From NCBI RefSeq assembly GCF_014694455.1, contig NZ_JAAUWT010000002.1, forward strand, positions 355,563 through 419,562: a stretch of DNA of 64,000 bases, read 5' to 3'. The notes under the pieces were generated by a model. It was not told where the DNA came from. It was given only the letters and a program-made list of their open reading frames with translations, and did no database searches. Positions 28,040-36,338 of this stretch are shown in pieces. The translations under genes and the position numbers were made by a program. How positions within the stretch are numbered: position 1 is the stretch's first letter; each line of letters starts with the position of its first letter. Source of the stretch: Vibrio sp. S9_S30. Its GTDB lineage: Bacteria; Pseudomonadota; Gammaproteobacteria; Enterobacterales; Vibrionaceae.

Positions 28040-29539
28040 TTAAGGTGTGCCTTCAATGAGTTTTTTGTAGGCTGTTATATAAGGTTTATAGGTCTCATGT
28101 AACTCACGTCTAGGTTTGTATACTTTTTTGGGTGTACAAATATCAGAAGTAGCCTGTTCAAAGTTTTCAAATAGTCCAATCGAAACGCCAGCGGTTATTG
28201 CTGTGCCGAGTGCCGTTGCTTCCTTATTATCCATCTCCACATAAGGTAGGTTTAGAATGTCGGCTTTCATTTGATTCCAAAGCGAATTGTTGGCCATTCC
28301 GCTCACGCCTCTGATCTCGGTAACTTGTTCACCAAGATCATTTGAAAGTTGGTTGAATGTAAGGGACAAGTCATAAGCTAAAGCCTCCAAGAAGGAACGA
28401 TACAGATGTGCTCTTTTATGCCCCCACTTTAATCCGACGAATGCGCCAGCGTTTACATCGGCATCGGGTGGGCAGGCGCGACCTCCGAAGTGAGGGTTAC
28501 AGAGCAAACCATCAGAGCCAGGTGGGATGAGTTCGGCGTCTTTTGATAGGTCTTCATAGTGGCTAATTTGGTCGCAATCGTCACCGAACATGATATCAAC
28601 AAGCCATTTTTGAGTAAGCCCACCACCATTAATGAACACCGACGGGTGGCAAATGTTAGGTAAAGGTGAGCCGAAGATTTCCCCCACTTTTCCAATGCGT
28701 TCATAAGAAGTTACAGGGGTCGACATAGATAGGATAGGATAAGTACCAGCGATATCTACAGCCACGTTCTTAGAAAAACCACCCGCGCCAACAATGCTCG
28801 CAGGAGTATCGCCAAGCCCTGCCAGTATCGGTGTGCCACTCGGTATAGAGGTGAGCGTAGACAGTTTACTGGTCGTATGCCCAACAATATCGGTCGACTC
28901 CGCAATATAAGGCAAAAGCTTCAGATCAATACCGAGCTTGGAAGCGATGTTTTGATCCCACTGTTGGCTATGTTTGTTTGAAAGACCCGTCATCCAGAGT
29001 AGAGACTTATCTATCGCCCACTTTTCTGGTGGAAGTTCTGAAAGATGCCCGACGATATAGCTTGTAATGGGCACGATTTTAATCGTTTTTGCAAAGCTCT
29101 CTTTTGACTGGCTTTCCATCCATTTCATTTTTGGTGCAAGTATTGGGTACCAAGTGCCTGTCACTTCTCGTATCTCGGAACCGTATTCATTCGTTATGCT
29201 TTCGTAGTGAGTGAGAAAACGCGTGTCTAACGATGTGGTGTAAGGAAAGGTTGGGGAGCCATATTTATCTACACCTAATACTCCCCCCATCATGCCCGAT
29301 ACGCCAATTACGCCGACCTCTTGGGCAGAAAAAGAGTCATCGGTATCAAAGAGCTGATTGATAGACAACAACATGGAATCATACATCGCGTTTATGTTGT
29401 AAGCGGCTTTGCCAGTGGTGTCCGTGTCTGGTGTGTATGTTTGTTTTTGTTCCCTTAATAGCTCCCCTTTACTATTAAAAACAGACAAAAGCATTCCACT
29501 AGAGCCCAAATCAATGGTCAATATCAGTTTCTTAGTCAT
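28040..29539 (-). CDS. FGGY-family carbohydrate kinase
   Basis: The 499-aa kinase of the FGGY/ASKHA fold has the N-terminal phosphate-1 loop (ILTIDLGSSGMLLSVF), GVSGMMGG, the central GGGLTQKWLVDIMFGD and a C-terminal ATP-binding segment EIRGVSGMANNSLWNQMKADILNLP. FGGY kinases phosphorylate polyols and ketoses such as glycerol, erythritol or xylulose; the substrate is not readable here. ATG 29539 is chosen because AGGTGG stands 6 nt upstream. It overlaps the end of the GlpD-like gene by 8 nt, so kinase and dehydrogenase form one operon, suggesting a polyol-phosphate intermediate. Confidence 0.8.
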   Translation of the reverse strand: MTKKLILTIDLGSSGMLLSVFNSKGELLREQKQTYTPDTDTTGKAAYNINAMYDSMLLSINQLFDTDDSFSAQEVGVIGVSGMMGGVLGVDKYGSPTFPYTTSLDTRFLTHYESITNEYGSEIREVTGTWYPILAPKMKWMESQSKESFAKTIKIVPITSYIVGHLSELPPEKWAIDKSLLWMTGLSNKHSQQWDQNIASKLGIDLKLLPYIAESTDIVGHTTSKLSTLTSIPSGTPILAGLGDTPASIVGAGGFSKNVAVDIAGTYPILSMSTPVTSYERIGKVGEIFGSPLPNICHPSVFINGGGLTQKWLVDIMFGDDCDQISHYEDLSKDAELIPPGSDGLLCNPHFGGRACPPDADVNAGAFVGLKWGHKRAHLYRSFLEALAYDLSLTFNQLSNDLGEQVTEIRGVSGMANNSLWNQMKADILNLPYVEMDNKEATALGTAITAGVSIGLFENFEQATSDICTPKKVYKPRRELHETYKPYITAYKKLIEGTP

Positions 29540-31199
29540 AACTACCACCTAGTTTCGATTTGGTTTGATTCATTGAGAGGCATTGAGGCTTAGAGGAACC
29601 AAACTCTCGATTGATGGCCACTTCTTCTTGGTACATATTAATTTCTTTTCGAAGTCTTTCTGGAGACCAATTGAGCTCGCTAGCGGCGAGTTTCCCTATT
29701 GCTTCAAGTTGAGACAGTCCTGCGTCTTTCAATTGAAAGAAGACATTTGTTCGTCTTATTAAAATGTCGGTCAGGTGAGCGACATGCTCGTTTCGCGCGA
29801 TGTAGCGAATTTCTGCTGGAGTCAGAGGAAAGTTAGAGCCGAATATGTCTTTTCGGTCTTCGTCAAATGAAGCCAGCTTAAGCACTTGAGGTGCGTTGCT
29901 ACCAAAATTACCTTGTATTCTAGCAATATCTTGGTCTGATAAAACGTCGACATTGGGAAGTGTTAAGTGAGAGAAATTTTCTCCGCCCGAAATCGGTGTT
30001 ACGTGGCTTAAGCTCTTTGTTTTGCAAAGCTTCTCTTGGTTTTCTATAAAATCAACGGTTTCTTCTGCCATGAGTCGACATGTACTCAATTTACCACCAG
30101 CCAAGGTGTATAAACCCGAAGAGCTTTGAGTGATCAAGTGGCGTCGAGAGACGTTACTGGCATTTGATATTGACTCTGTTTTCACTAAGGGTCTTAATCC
30201 TGACCACGCAGAGAGGATGTCCTGCTGTGTTAATTTCGCGTTTGGAAACATTTCATTGGTTGCGTTCAGTACATGCGTAACATCAGAATCAGTTACCGTC
30301 GGGTTATCAATATCACCCTCGTAGTAGGAATCGGTTGCACCCGCAAAGACATACCCTTCATCATCTTTAGGTAATACCCAATTCATGCGACCATTGTCGC
30401 TTTCTACGTGCATGAACACACCATGGTTAACTTTGAGTCTCTTGTTGCTAAACGCAAGGTGAACACCCTTGGAGGGAGACATTAAACGTTGTGCGGTGGG
30501 ATCATCGATTAAGCGAATGGAATCGACACCTGGACCGCAGGCGTTGATCACATAGGACGCCGATAATTCAAAGCATTCGTTCGAGAGATGATTGGTCGCT
30601 TTTACCCCACAGACCCTGCCTTTTTTATACAGTAAATCTGTTACTTGAGTGTAGTTCATGGCGTCAGCCCCGAGAGATATCGCGCTTTTCAGGGTATCTA
30701 TTGTTAATCTGGCATCGTTAGTCGCTAAATCATGAAACAACCCAGCTCCTTTAAGCCCATTTGAATTCAAATTAGGTTCTTTGTCTCTTAGGGTCTTTTT
30801 ATTGAATATTCGGCTTTTTCTGTTTTTTGGGTTACCTGATACAAAGTCATAAAAAGAGAGCGCTATCTTGAGCTGCCAAGGGCTGTATTTACCTTGTGAG
30901 TTTGATACAAACAGAATAGGTTGGGTTTTGGCTAAGTGCGGCGCTATGTTTAGCTGAGTCTCTCTTTCCCTGCAAGATTCACGAACAACCTTGAGGTCAA
31001 GCGTTTCCAAATAGCGTACTCCCCCATGTATGAGTTTCCCTGATCGGCTGCTTGTTCCTGAAGAAAAGTCATTTTTCTCTATCAGTGCGACTGAGTATCC
31101 CCTCAAAACCGCTTCTCGGGCGAGAGATACCCCTGATATGCCCCCACCAATTATCACAAAATCATATGCTTTAGGTGCATCATTGCTATGTATTTCCAT
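29532..31199 (-). CDS. GlpD-like FAD-dependent polyol-phosphate dehydrogenase
   Basis: The 555-aa flavoprotein belongs to the aerobic glycerol-3-phosphate dehydrogenase (GlpD/DAO) family. It shows the dinucleotide fold FVIIGGGISGVSLAREA, the FSSGTSSRSGKLIHGGVRYLE segment typical of GlpD, and a C-terminal helical domain (about 410-530). E. coli GlpD is about 500 aa. The neighbouring FGGY kinase and regulator make a dedicated polyol-phosphate (for example glycerol, erythritol or threitol phosphate) a reasonable substrate, by analogy with EryB of erythritol pathways; this is inference. SD AAGGAG precedes ATG 31199. Confidence 0.8.
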   Translation of the reverse strand: MEIHSNDAPKAYDFVIIGGGISGVSLAREAVLRGYSVALIEKNDFSSGTSSRSGKLIHGGVRYLETLDLKVVRESCRERETQLNIAPHLAKTQPILFVSNSQGKYSPWQLKIALSFYDFVSGNPKNRKSRIFNKKTLRDKEPNLNSNGLKGAGLFHDLATNDARLTIDTLKSAISLGADAMNYTQVTDLLYKKGRVCGVKATNHLSNECFELSASYVINACGPGVDSIRLIDDPTAQRLMSPSKGVHLAFSNKRLKVNHGVFMHVESDNGRMNWVLPKDDEGYVFAGATDSYYEGDIDNPTVTDSDVTHVLNATNEMFPNAKLTQQDILSAWSGLRPLVKTESISNASNVSRRHLITQSSSGLYTLAGGKLSTCRLMAEETVDFIENQEKLCKTKSLSHVTPISGGENFSHLTLPNVDVLSDQDIARIQGNFGSNAPQVLKLASFDEDRKDIFGSNFPLTPAEIRYIARNEHVAHLTDILIRRTNVFFQLKDAGLSQLEAIGKLAASELNWSPERLRKEINMYQEEVAINREFGSSKPQCLSMNQTKSKLGGSYD

Positions 31200-31231
31200 T
31201 TCCGCTCCTTGGAAAATGACGAATTAATATA

Positions 31232-31265
31232 ACGACATGTAGTTTTTTATAGCATTGTGGTGTTT
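31232..31265 (-). promoter_or_regulatory. Candidate operator element ahead of the GlpD-like gene
   Basis: ACGACAT (31232-31238) and ATTGTGGTGTTT (31254-31265) both recur in the same order at 35050-35078 ahead of the ABC-importer operon. Shared elements at two units of one cluster suggest a common regulator, most simply the DeoR-type protein next door. No footprint-grade symmetry is evident. Confidence 0.35.
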
Positions 31266-31304
31266 TTGTGTAAAGTTTGTTGTTGTTTTTTGTGTTTTTA
31301 AGGC

Positions 31305-31335
31305 ATAAAAAAGCCGAATCGGTAATGATTCGGCT
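31305..31335 (-). terminator. Rho-independent terminator of the DeoR-type regulator gene
   Basis: Stem AGCCGAATC / GATTCGGCT with loop GGTAAT (plus-strand reading). On the minus strand the stem is followed by TTTTTTA. It separates the regulator from the kinase/dehydrogenase operon. Confidence 0.85.
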
Positions 31336-31373
31336 CTACAATATGGATGTTGTGGGGGAAGCTAGTTGAAAGG

Positions 31374-32180
31374 CTAAATCACCTCAATACCATTATCCTC
31401 TGCCCACTGTCTGTATTCCAGAGGGAATTCATCATCAACAATAAAGGCGTCGAATACTGCTAAATCGGACACTTTGCTGAAGTTAATTCTACCTAGCTTC
31501 GAGGAATCGCATACAAGGTACTTCTTTCTTGCTTGGCGAAGCATCATTTGGTTTGACGGGACTTCTGCGTGCGCTGGATGTGTCCAACCCGCATTAAGGT
31601 CAATGGCAGAAGCACCAAAAAAGCCTCGGTCCAAATTGATAGAAGCTAATGCTTGCTCCGTTACAGTGCCAGACAATGCGTGAGATGTGTTTCTGTAGTG
31701 CCCACCTGGAACGAACAAGTCTACAATAGGTAGGCGGACGGCTTTTTCCGCAATGTTTAGAGCCAATGTCGTTACGGATAGGTGCTGAACGTCATCGGAT
31801 AAGTAATCTAGAATCATAGGAACAGTACTACCTGCATTTAGACCTATGCTTTCGTTAGATTTAATGAGTGACGCTGCTTTTTGAGCGATGGTTTGTTTTG
31901 TCGTTAAATGAATATTTTGTTTTTCTTCTAACGCAATTTCATTTTCATAGGGAGAAGGGGCGATATACTCGCTTTTCAGTTTGGCTCCCCCATAAACGAC
32001 AGTGACTAACCCTTGCTTTTCAAACGTAGTGAAGTCACGGCGAATCGTTGCAATGTTGACTCCAAATTGTTTAGCCAATTGCGCGTTTTTTGCGACTCCA
32101 TTTTTTCGAATTATTTGCAAAATCCGACTTTGACGTTGTTCAGGCAGCATGGTTTCTTCTGAAACGTCTCCTCTACTCAT
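31374..32180 (-). CDS. DeoR-family transcriptional regulator
   Basis: The 268-aa regulator has an N-terminal winged helix-turn-helix (QSRILQIIRKNGVAKNAQLAKQFGVNIATIRRDFTTFEKQG) and a C-terminal sugar-phosphate-sensing domain (SIGLNAGSTVPMILDYL, GVTEQALASINLDRGFFGASAID region). DeoR proteins usually repress sugar catabolic genes until a phosphorylated intermediate binds. ATG 32180 is chosen because AAGGAAC lies just upstream; a longer frame opens at 32225. It is divergent from the aldolase gene, whose promoter overlaps a dyad, and is the probable controller of the cluster. Confidence 0.85.
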   Translation of the reverse strand: MSRGDVSEETMLPEQRQSRILQIIRKNGVAKNAQLAKQFGVNIATIRRDFTTFEKQGLVTVVYGGAKLKSEYIAPSPYENEIALEEKQNIHLTTKQTIAQKAASLIKSNESIGLNAGSTVPMILDYLSDDVQHLSVTTLALNIAEKAVRLPIVDLFVPGGHYRNTSHALSGTVTEQALASINLDRGFFGASAIDLNAGWTHPAHAEVPSNQMMLRQARKKYLVCDSSKLGRINFSKVSDLAVFDAFIVDDEFPLEYRQWAEDNGIEVI

Positions 32181-32313
32181 AAATGTTCCTTTGAGTTTAG
32201 TGAGCTGTAAGTTGTGAAATATCATAACATCGTGCTGTTCTCAAGCTTCACACTTTGCTTATGTGCTCGTGCACCATATTTATTTCTTTTTTAACTTTTG
32301 TGTAGCATTATTG

Positions 32314-32352
32314 TTGACATTATACTACATAAAGCTACATAGTGCTTTATGT
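32314..32352 (+). promoter_or_regulatory. Aldolase promoter overlapped by a dyad operator
   Basis: TTGACA (32314-32319) and TACATA (32336-32341), 16 nt apart, make a good sigma-70 promoter. The dyad ACATAAAGC (32327-32335) / GCTTTATGT (32344-32352), spacer 8 nt, covers the -10, an ideal position for repression. Confidence 0.6.
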
Positions 32353-32382
32353 GACAGATGAAAGAAAACATAAGGAAGTGTT

Positions 32383-33225
32383 ATGGAAGGGAAAACTATT
32401 CGTCTCAACAGAATGTTTGAGAACAAGAAAGCGGTCTTTGCAGCGTTAGTTAACAGTATGTACCTGGGACCACAGCCAGGTATTACATCAGATAGTGAGT
32501 TCAGGAGAATTCTACTTGAACTATCGAAGAATGGCTTAACAGGGGCAATGCTCTCACCAGGGTACATAAAACAATACTCTAGTCTATTGGGGCACAGACA
32601 TTCTCCGGCAGTAATCATGTCGGTGGGGTGGACGGACAAATGGCGGAATGCCGAACTGTTGGGGCATGATGGGTTCAAGGGACAGCATGACTTTATCGCT
32701 AATGCTGAGCAAGCCGCTGCTTACGGCGCTGATGCGGTGCACGATTATGTCTTTCTTGGATCGAGTAACCCCGCTGATGATGTCGCTGAAATGAAACGCC
32801 TAGGTACGCTAGTCCGGGAGTCTGAGCGTCTTGGACTTCCCGTATTATGTGAGCCTTTAGCTCGAGGTACAAATGTTGCTGACGGTGAACAAAATAAACC
32901 GGAGTTTGTTGCTCTGGCGGCTCGCATGGCTGCCGAAGCGGGGGCGGATATTGTTAAAGTCGAATATACAGGGGATCCCGAGTCATTTAAGACCGTCGTC
33001 GACTCAACACCGGTTCCTACGGTGATGATGGGCGGGGCAACGCGAAGCAGTTTCTTAGACTTTCTTGTGAGTTTGGAAAGTGCGATGACGGCAGGATGTT
33101 CAGGGGTGGCTGTAGGACGAAACCTCTATTTGCATGAACGTCCAGCCGATGCGATACGGGCGATTACCGACGTGATATGTCAGGGCAAAGCGGCAGCGGA
33201 TGCTGCTAAAGAATATAATTTGTAG
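32383..33225 (+). CDS. Class I aldolase of the DeoC/FbaB/LacD group
   Basis: The 280-aa TIM-barrel protein resembles LsrF/FbaB-type aldolases. The probable Schiff-base lysine is K192 in AGADIVKVEYTGD, with a C-terminal phosphate-binding strand (SGVAVGRNLYLHERP). It likely cleaves or forms a ketose-phosphate made by the kinase and dehydrogenase of the cluster; the exact substrate is unknown. ATG 32383 follows AGGAAG. It is monocistronic, with its own promoter/operator and terminator. Confidence 0.78.
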   Translation: MEGKTIRLNRMFENKKAVFAALVNSMYLGPQPGITSDSEFRRILLELSKNGLTGAMLSPGYIKQYSSLLGHRHSPAVIMSVGWTDKWRNAELLGHDGFKGQHDFIANAEQAAAYGADAVHDYVFLGSSNPADDVAEMKRLGTLVRESERLGLPVLCEPLARGTNVADGEQNKPEFVALAARMAAEAGADIVKVEYTGDPESFKTVVDSTPVPTVMMGGATRSSFLDFLVSLESAMTAGCSGVAVGRNLYLHERPADAIRAITDVICQGKAAADAAKEYNL

Positions 33226-33255
33226 GGTACTTTGCTTCCTCAGTTAAGAGGTTTT

Positions 33256-33278
33256 GGCGTCTTCTAGGCGCCTTTTTT
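33256..33278 (+). terminator. Terminator after the aldolase gene
   Basis: Short GC stem GGCG / CGCC around TCTTCTAGG, followed by TTTTTT. It is the plus-strand terminator of the aldolase. Confidence 0.65.
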
Positions 33279-33282
33279 GAAC

Positions 33283-33314
33283 CTAAAAAAATCCACCTCT
33301 ACGTAAGGGTGGAT
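33283..33314 (-). terminator. Terminator after the FAD-binding oxidase gene
   Basis: ATCCACC / GGTGGAT stem (spacer TCTACGTAAG). The minus strand has TTTTTTT after the stem. It serves the minus-strand oxidase gene. Confidence 0.8.
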
Positions 33315-33340
33315 TCAATGTGTTTAGTGGTTAAATTCGA

Positions 33341-34735
33341 TTAACCAAGAAGCATTCGACAGAATAGAACATTGTTAGGATCAAGTTTTTCTTTGATTTG
33401 CTTATGGATAAAGCCTACATCCGTTTCCATGTAATGACTTGAACGTTCAGAGCCAACTCCGTGGTGATGAGCTAACGTACCTTTATGTGCTTTTACAATG
33501 GTTGCCATTTTATCTTGGCAATGACGCCAAATACTCATGGCTTCGGAATCGCAGCTTTCCTCTATAAAGAAAAGTGCATACATACAGGCACCTGTTTGAT
33601 AGGCGTGAGAGAAGTGAGTATAGAACTGCTCTACTCTATCATTAAAGGCATCTTCTAAGGCTAAAGCACAATCTGAAGCTTGATTCCAAGGCAAGGTTAC
33701 TTCTACGGTATCGAACATCTTCCCATCGATAACATTGCGATCTCTCATCATGGTTTCACACTGGTAACGATTGATAAACCAAGTGTCTGAAACATCGTCA
33801 GACAGTATTGTCCCTCCGATATTGGTCACTTTCTTTCTTGCTTCGATGGTAAGCGCTGAGAGAGATTCTTCTGGCGCGATGACAGAGAAAGTTAACAAAG
33901 CAAAATCGTCTTTTGGAACTCCTTTAGAAATAGACTCGGTAATATGGTTGGTTTCAGCGATATTGTATGCGCGAAGCAATCCGATAGGGAACCCGCCTTG
34001 AACCAATTGACGCTGTGCTTCAATAGCGTTTTCGTAGTTGTCAAACGCGACTGATGTAAATGAGGTTGGCAGTTTTCTGTGAACTTCTAGAGTGACGGAT
34101 GTAATGACTGCAAAACTGCCTTCTGATCCGATAAGAAGCTTAATTAAATCAAGCCCTCCGGGGGGTCTTGCACTGGGAGTCGCCGTTATGACTTCGCCGG
34201 TTGCAAGGACGGCTTCCAATCCAATAACTGCATGCTCAATACCACCATAGTAGGTAGACGATGAGCCTGTTGCTCGAGTATTAATCCAACCACCCACTGT
34301 AGATATAAAAAGTGATTGAGGGTATTGACCAAGTTCAAAGCCCCACTGTTCCATCGTTTTGAGAAGATCACCACCATAAACACCAGCACCGACCGTGATT
34401 TGGTTGGTTAAACGCTCTACAGGTTGAATGGAATTTAGGTTTTCCGTTGATAGGTAAACGTTAGGACCGCCTTCAAAACTACCCACGACGTTAGAGTGTC
34501 CCCCTAATACTGAAACTTGGATATTAAGTTTGTTGGCGAGTTTAAGAATAGTAGAAACATCATTTGAATTATCTGGCTTGAAAATCAAAATGTTTGAATT
34601 TTGTTTTTTTTCTTTAAAGTACCTAGGCCAATGTTCTTCAGGGTCCAAATCCTTGGTGTTTAGAACGTCATAATCAATCTTTTCGATTTGATTCGTTTCT
34701 AAAGCATTTAGAACCTCTTCAATTGTCTTCTCCAT
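33341..34735 (-). CDS. FAD-binding oxidoreductase, alkyl-DHAP-synthase-like
   Basis: The 464-aa flavoprotein has an N-terminal PCMH-type FAD-binding domain (VSVLGGHSNVVGSFEGG, ITVGAGVYGGDLLKTMEQWGFELGQYPQS, TVGGWINTRATGSSSTYYGG) and a C-terminal cap ending in HHHGVGSERSS, the multi-His motif of alkyldihydroxyacetonephosphate synthase-like enzymes. Family members act as dehydrogenases on hydroxy acids or as ether-bond-forming enzymes on DHAP derivatives. In this cluster a role in oxidising a polyol or glycerol-like compound is possible but unproven. It is a single-gene unit, divergent from the ABC importer operon. Confidence 0.75.
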   Translation of the reverse strand: MEKTIEEVLNALETNQIEKIDYDVLNTKDLDPEEHWPRYFKEKKQNSNILIFKPDNSNDVSTILKLANKLNIQVSVLGGHSNVVGSFEGGPNVYLSTENLNSIQPVERLTNQITVGAGVYGGDLLKTMEQWGFELGQYPQSLFISTVGGWINTRATGSSSTYYGGIEHAVIGLEAVLATGEVITATPSARPPGGLDLIKLLIGSEGSFAVITSVTLEVHRKLPTSFTSVAFDNYENAIEAQRQLVQGGFPIGLLRAYNIAETNHITESISKGVPKDDFALLTFSVIAPEESLSALTIEARKKVTNIGGTILSDDVSDTWFINRYQCETMMRDRNVIDGKMFDTVEVTLPWNQASDCALALEDAFNDRVEQFYTHFSHAYQTGACMYALFFIEESCDSEAMSIWRHCQDKMATIVKAHKGTLAHHHGVGSERSSHYMETDVGFIHKQIKEKLDPNNVLFCRMLLG

Positions 34736-35163
34736 ACTTTTTTACTCCACTTCATTTATGTCCATATATGAGGGTTGTATACCCACACCTCTAACTCATC
34801 TAGAGTTCCTGTTTTATTTTTTAGCATTATGTAGTTTTGTGTTCAAGTTCTTTTGGCTTTATTGAGTTTTTAATACTAGTCTAGTGACGATTGTTAATGC
34901 ATTGCATGGTAAGTTATGCCTGTTTTATCATTTATTACTAGTTTTATAATCTATTAATTTGTATTAATTGTGGTCATATATTCCATTTGTTATCGATATG
35001 TTGGATTTGTAATTCTTTTTTCACTTCTTGTGCGATTTGAACTTGTAAAACGACATTATGCTAATTATTGTGGTGTTTAGATGTTGGGTTGTGTGGTTTG
35101 GTGTTTAGTTAGTGCACTTCCATATAGCTAAATCAAGGAAGACGATGTTCAAGGAGAACTGAA
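34736..35163. other. AT-rich divergent promoter region
   Basis: A 428-base gap between the oxidase and the importer operon, strikingly AT-rich (34840-35040). It holds the element ACGACAT / ATTGTGGTGTTT described separately, near the importer side. No reading frame or RNA gene was recognised. Confidence 0.55.
35050..35078 (+). promoter_or_regulatory. Candidate operator element ahead of the ABC importer operon
   Basis: ACGACAT (35050-35056) and ATTGTGGTGTTT (35067-35078) repeat the pair found at 31232-31265. The pair lies 86-114 nt before the substrate-binding-protein start. A shared operator for the cluster regulator is inferred. Confidence 0.35.
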
Positions 35164-36225
35164 ATGAGTTTTACAAGAGAAAAAGAAAGTCTATTCAAGC
35201 GAGGGGTAAAGAGAGCGGCAGTCTCTGTTCTTACAGCTTGTATCGCATTTTCGACGGTTGCAGCAGAGAAAGAAGCCAACGGTTTTGTAGGTGATCCCGA
35301 AGAAACTTACTACATGAATGTTTTTGTATCGGGCGTTGAATATTGGTTCCCTGTGTATGAAATGATGAAGCAGGCAGGGAAAAAGCTGGGTGTTAAAACT
35401 GTTTACACAGGTACACCAGAATATGACGTAAACAAGCAGCTCGCGTCTTTCGAACAAATCCTTGCGCGCAAACCTGCGGGTATCCTGCTGGCACCGATTA
35501 ACCCTGACCCTTTTGTGGAGCCGATTAAACGAGCCAGAGAAATGGGCATTCCGGTCGTTACTTTTGGTGCCGACTCTCCAAATAGCGAACGTACTGCTTA
35601 TGTTACTTCAGATAATGAACGTGAAGGGATCTATGCAGCGGATGCGATTGCCGAAGATATGGGAGGAAAAGGTGAATATGCCGTTCTAGAAAATCCTGGG
35701 CAAGATAATCACGATAAACGTGTAGCGGCATTTATTGGTCGAATGGAAGAAAAGTGGCCCGACATGAAACTTGTTACGCGCGCCGCAAGTAATCAAGATC
35801 CAACCAAAGCTTACAACGCCTTGCTAACGATGTCTCAAGCGCACCCAAATCTTGGTGCTGTATTTATGCCAGAAGCGAATTCGGCAATGGGGGCTGCGCA
35901 AGCAGCAAAAGAGCTAGGAAAAGGCATTCGAGTCTTTAATTGCGATATCAACGCAAAAGTTTTAGACATGATCAAAAACGAAGAAATCTTCGGTGCTCTT
36001 AACCCGAACCAGGGGGTTCAAGGGTTTATGGGAATGACATTGCTCTTCTTAGCGAAACACTCTGAGCTCATCGATCCGATGAATGACCATGTAGCCAAAG
36101 GCATCAACCCAATGCAAGTGCCTTATGTCGACAATGGATTCTCTATTGTAACAAAAGAAAATGCAGAACATTTTTATTGGGATACGTACATGAAGCGAAG
36201 AGAGTCCAAGGGTGTAAGAGACTAG
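35164..36225 (+). CDS. Sugar ABC transporter periplasmic substrate-binding protein
   Basis: The 353-aa protein of the RbsB-like (Peripla_BP_4) family has a signal peptide with cleavage near residue 34 (AFSTVAA-EKEAN) and two alpha/beta lobes. Segments typical of sugar binding are visible: ASFEQILARKPAGILLAPINPDPFVEPIKRA, VTFGADSP, TSDNEREG and DNHDKRVAAFIGRM. It delivers a sugar or polyol to the permease encoded downstream. SD AAGGAG lies 8 nt before ATG 35164. It heads the operon SBP-ATPase-permease-AKR. Confidence 0.85.
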   Translation: MSFTREKESLFKRGVKRAAVSVLTACIAFSTVAAEKEANGFVGDPEETYYMNVFVSGVEYWFPVYEMMKQAGKKLGVKTVYTGTPEYDVNKQLASFEQILARKPAGILLAPINPDPFVEPIKRAREMGIPVVTFGADSPNSERTAYVTSDNEREGIYAADAIAEDMGGKGEYAVLENPGQDNHDKRVAAFIGRMEEKWPDMKLVTRAASNQDPTKAYNALLTMSQAHPNLGAVFMPEANSAMGAAQAAKELGKGIRVFNCDINAKVLDMIKNEEIFGALNPNQGVQGFMGMTLLFLAKHSELIDPMNDHVAKGINPMQVPYVDNGFSIVTKENAEHFYWDTYMKRRESKGVRD

Positions 36226-36338
36226 CTCGCGTCAGCTTAAGAGGAAAGGGGGCGGAGCGGCGTGCTCCCTTATTCCAACCTTTGGCTTACGACAATAATA
36301 AAGACGAAGATCTATCTGTTTGCTGTAGGAGAGTTGTT

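Noticed and set aside
36177..36338. Extended N-terminus of the ABC ATPase
   Set aside because: It overlaps the substrate-binding-protein gene, its translation is unlike any ATPase, and GTG 36339 has a proper SD.
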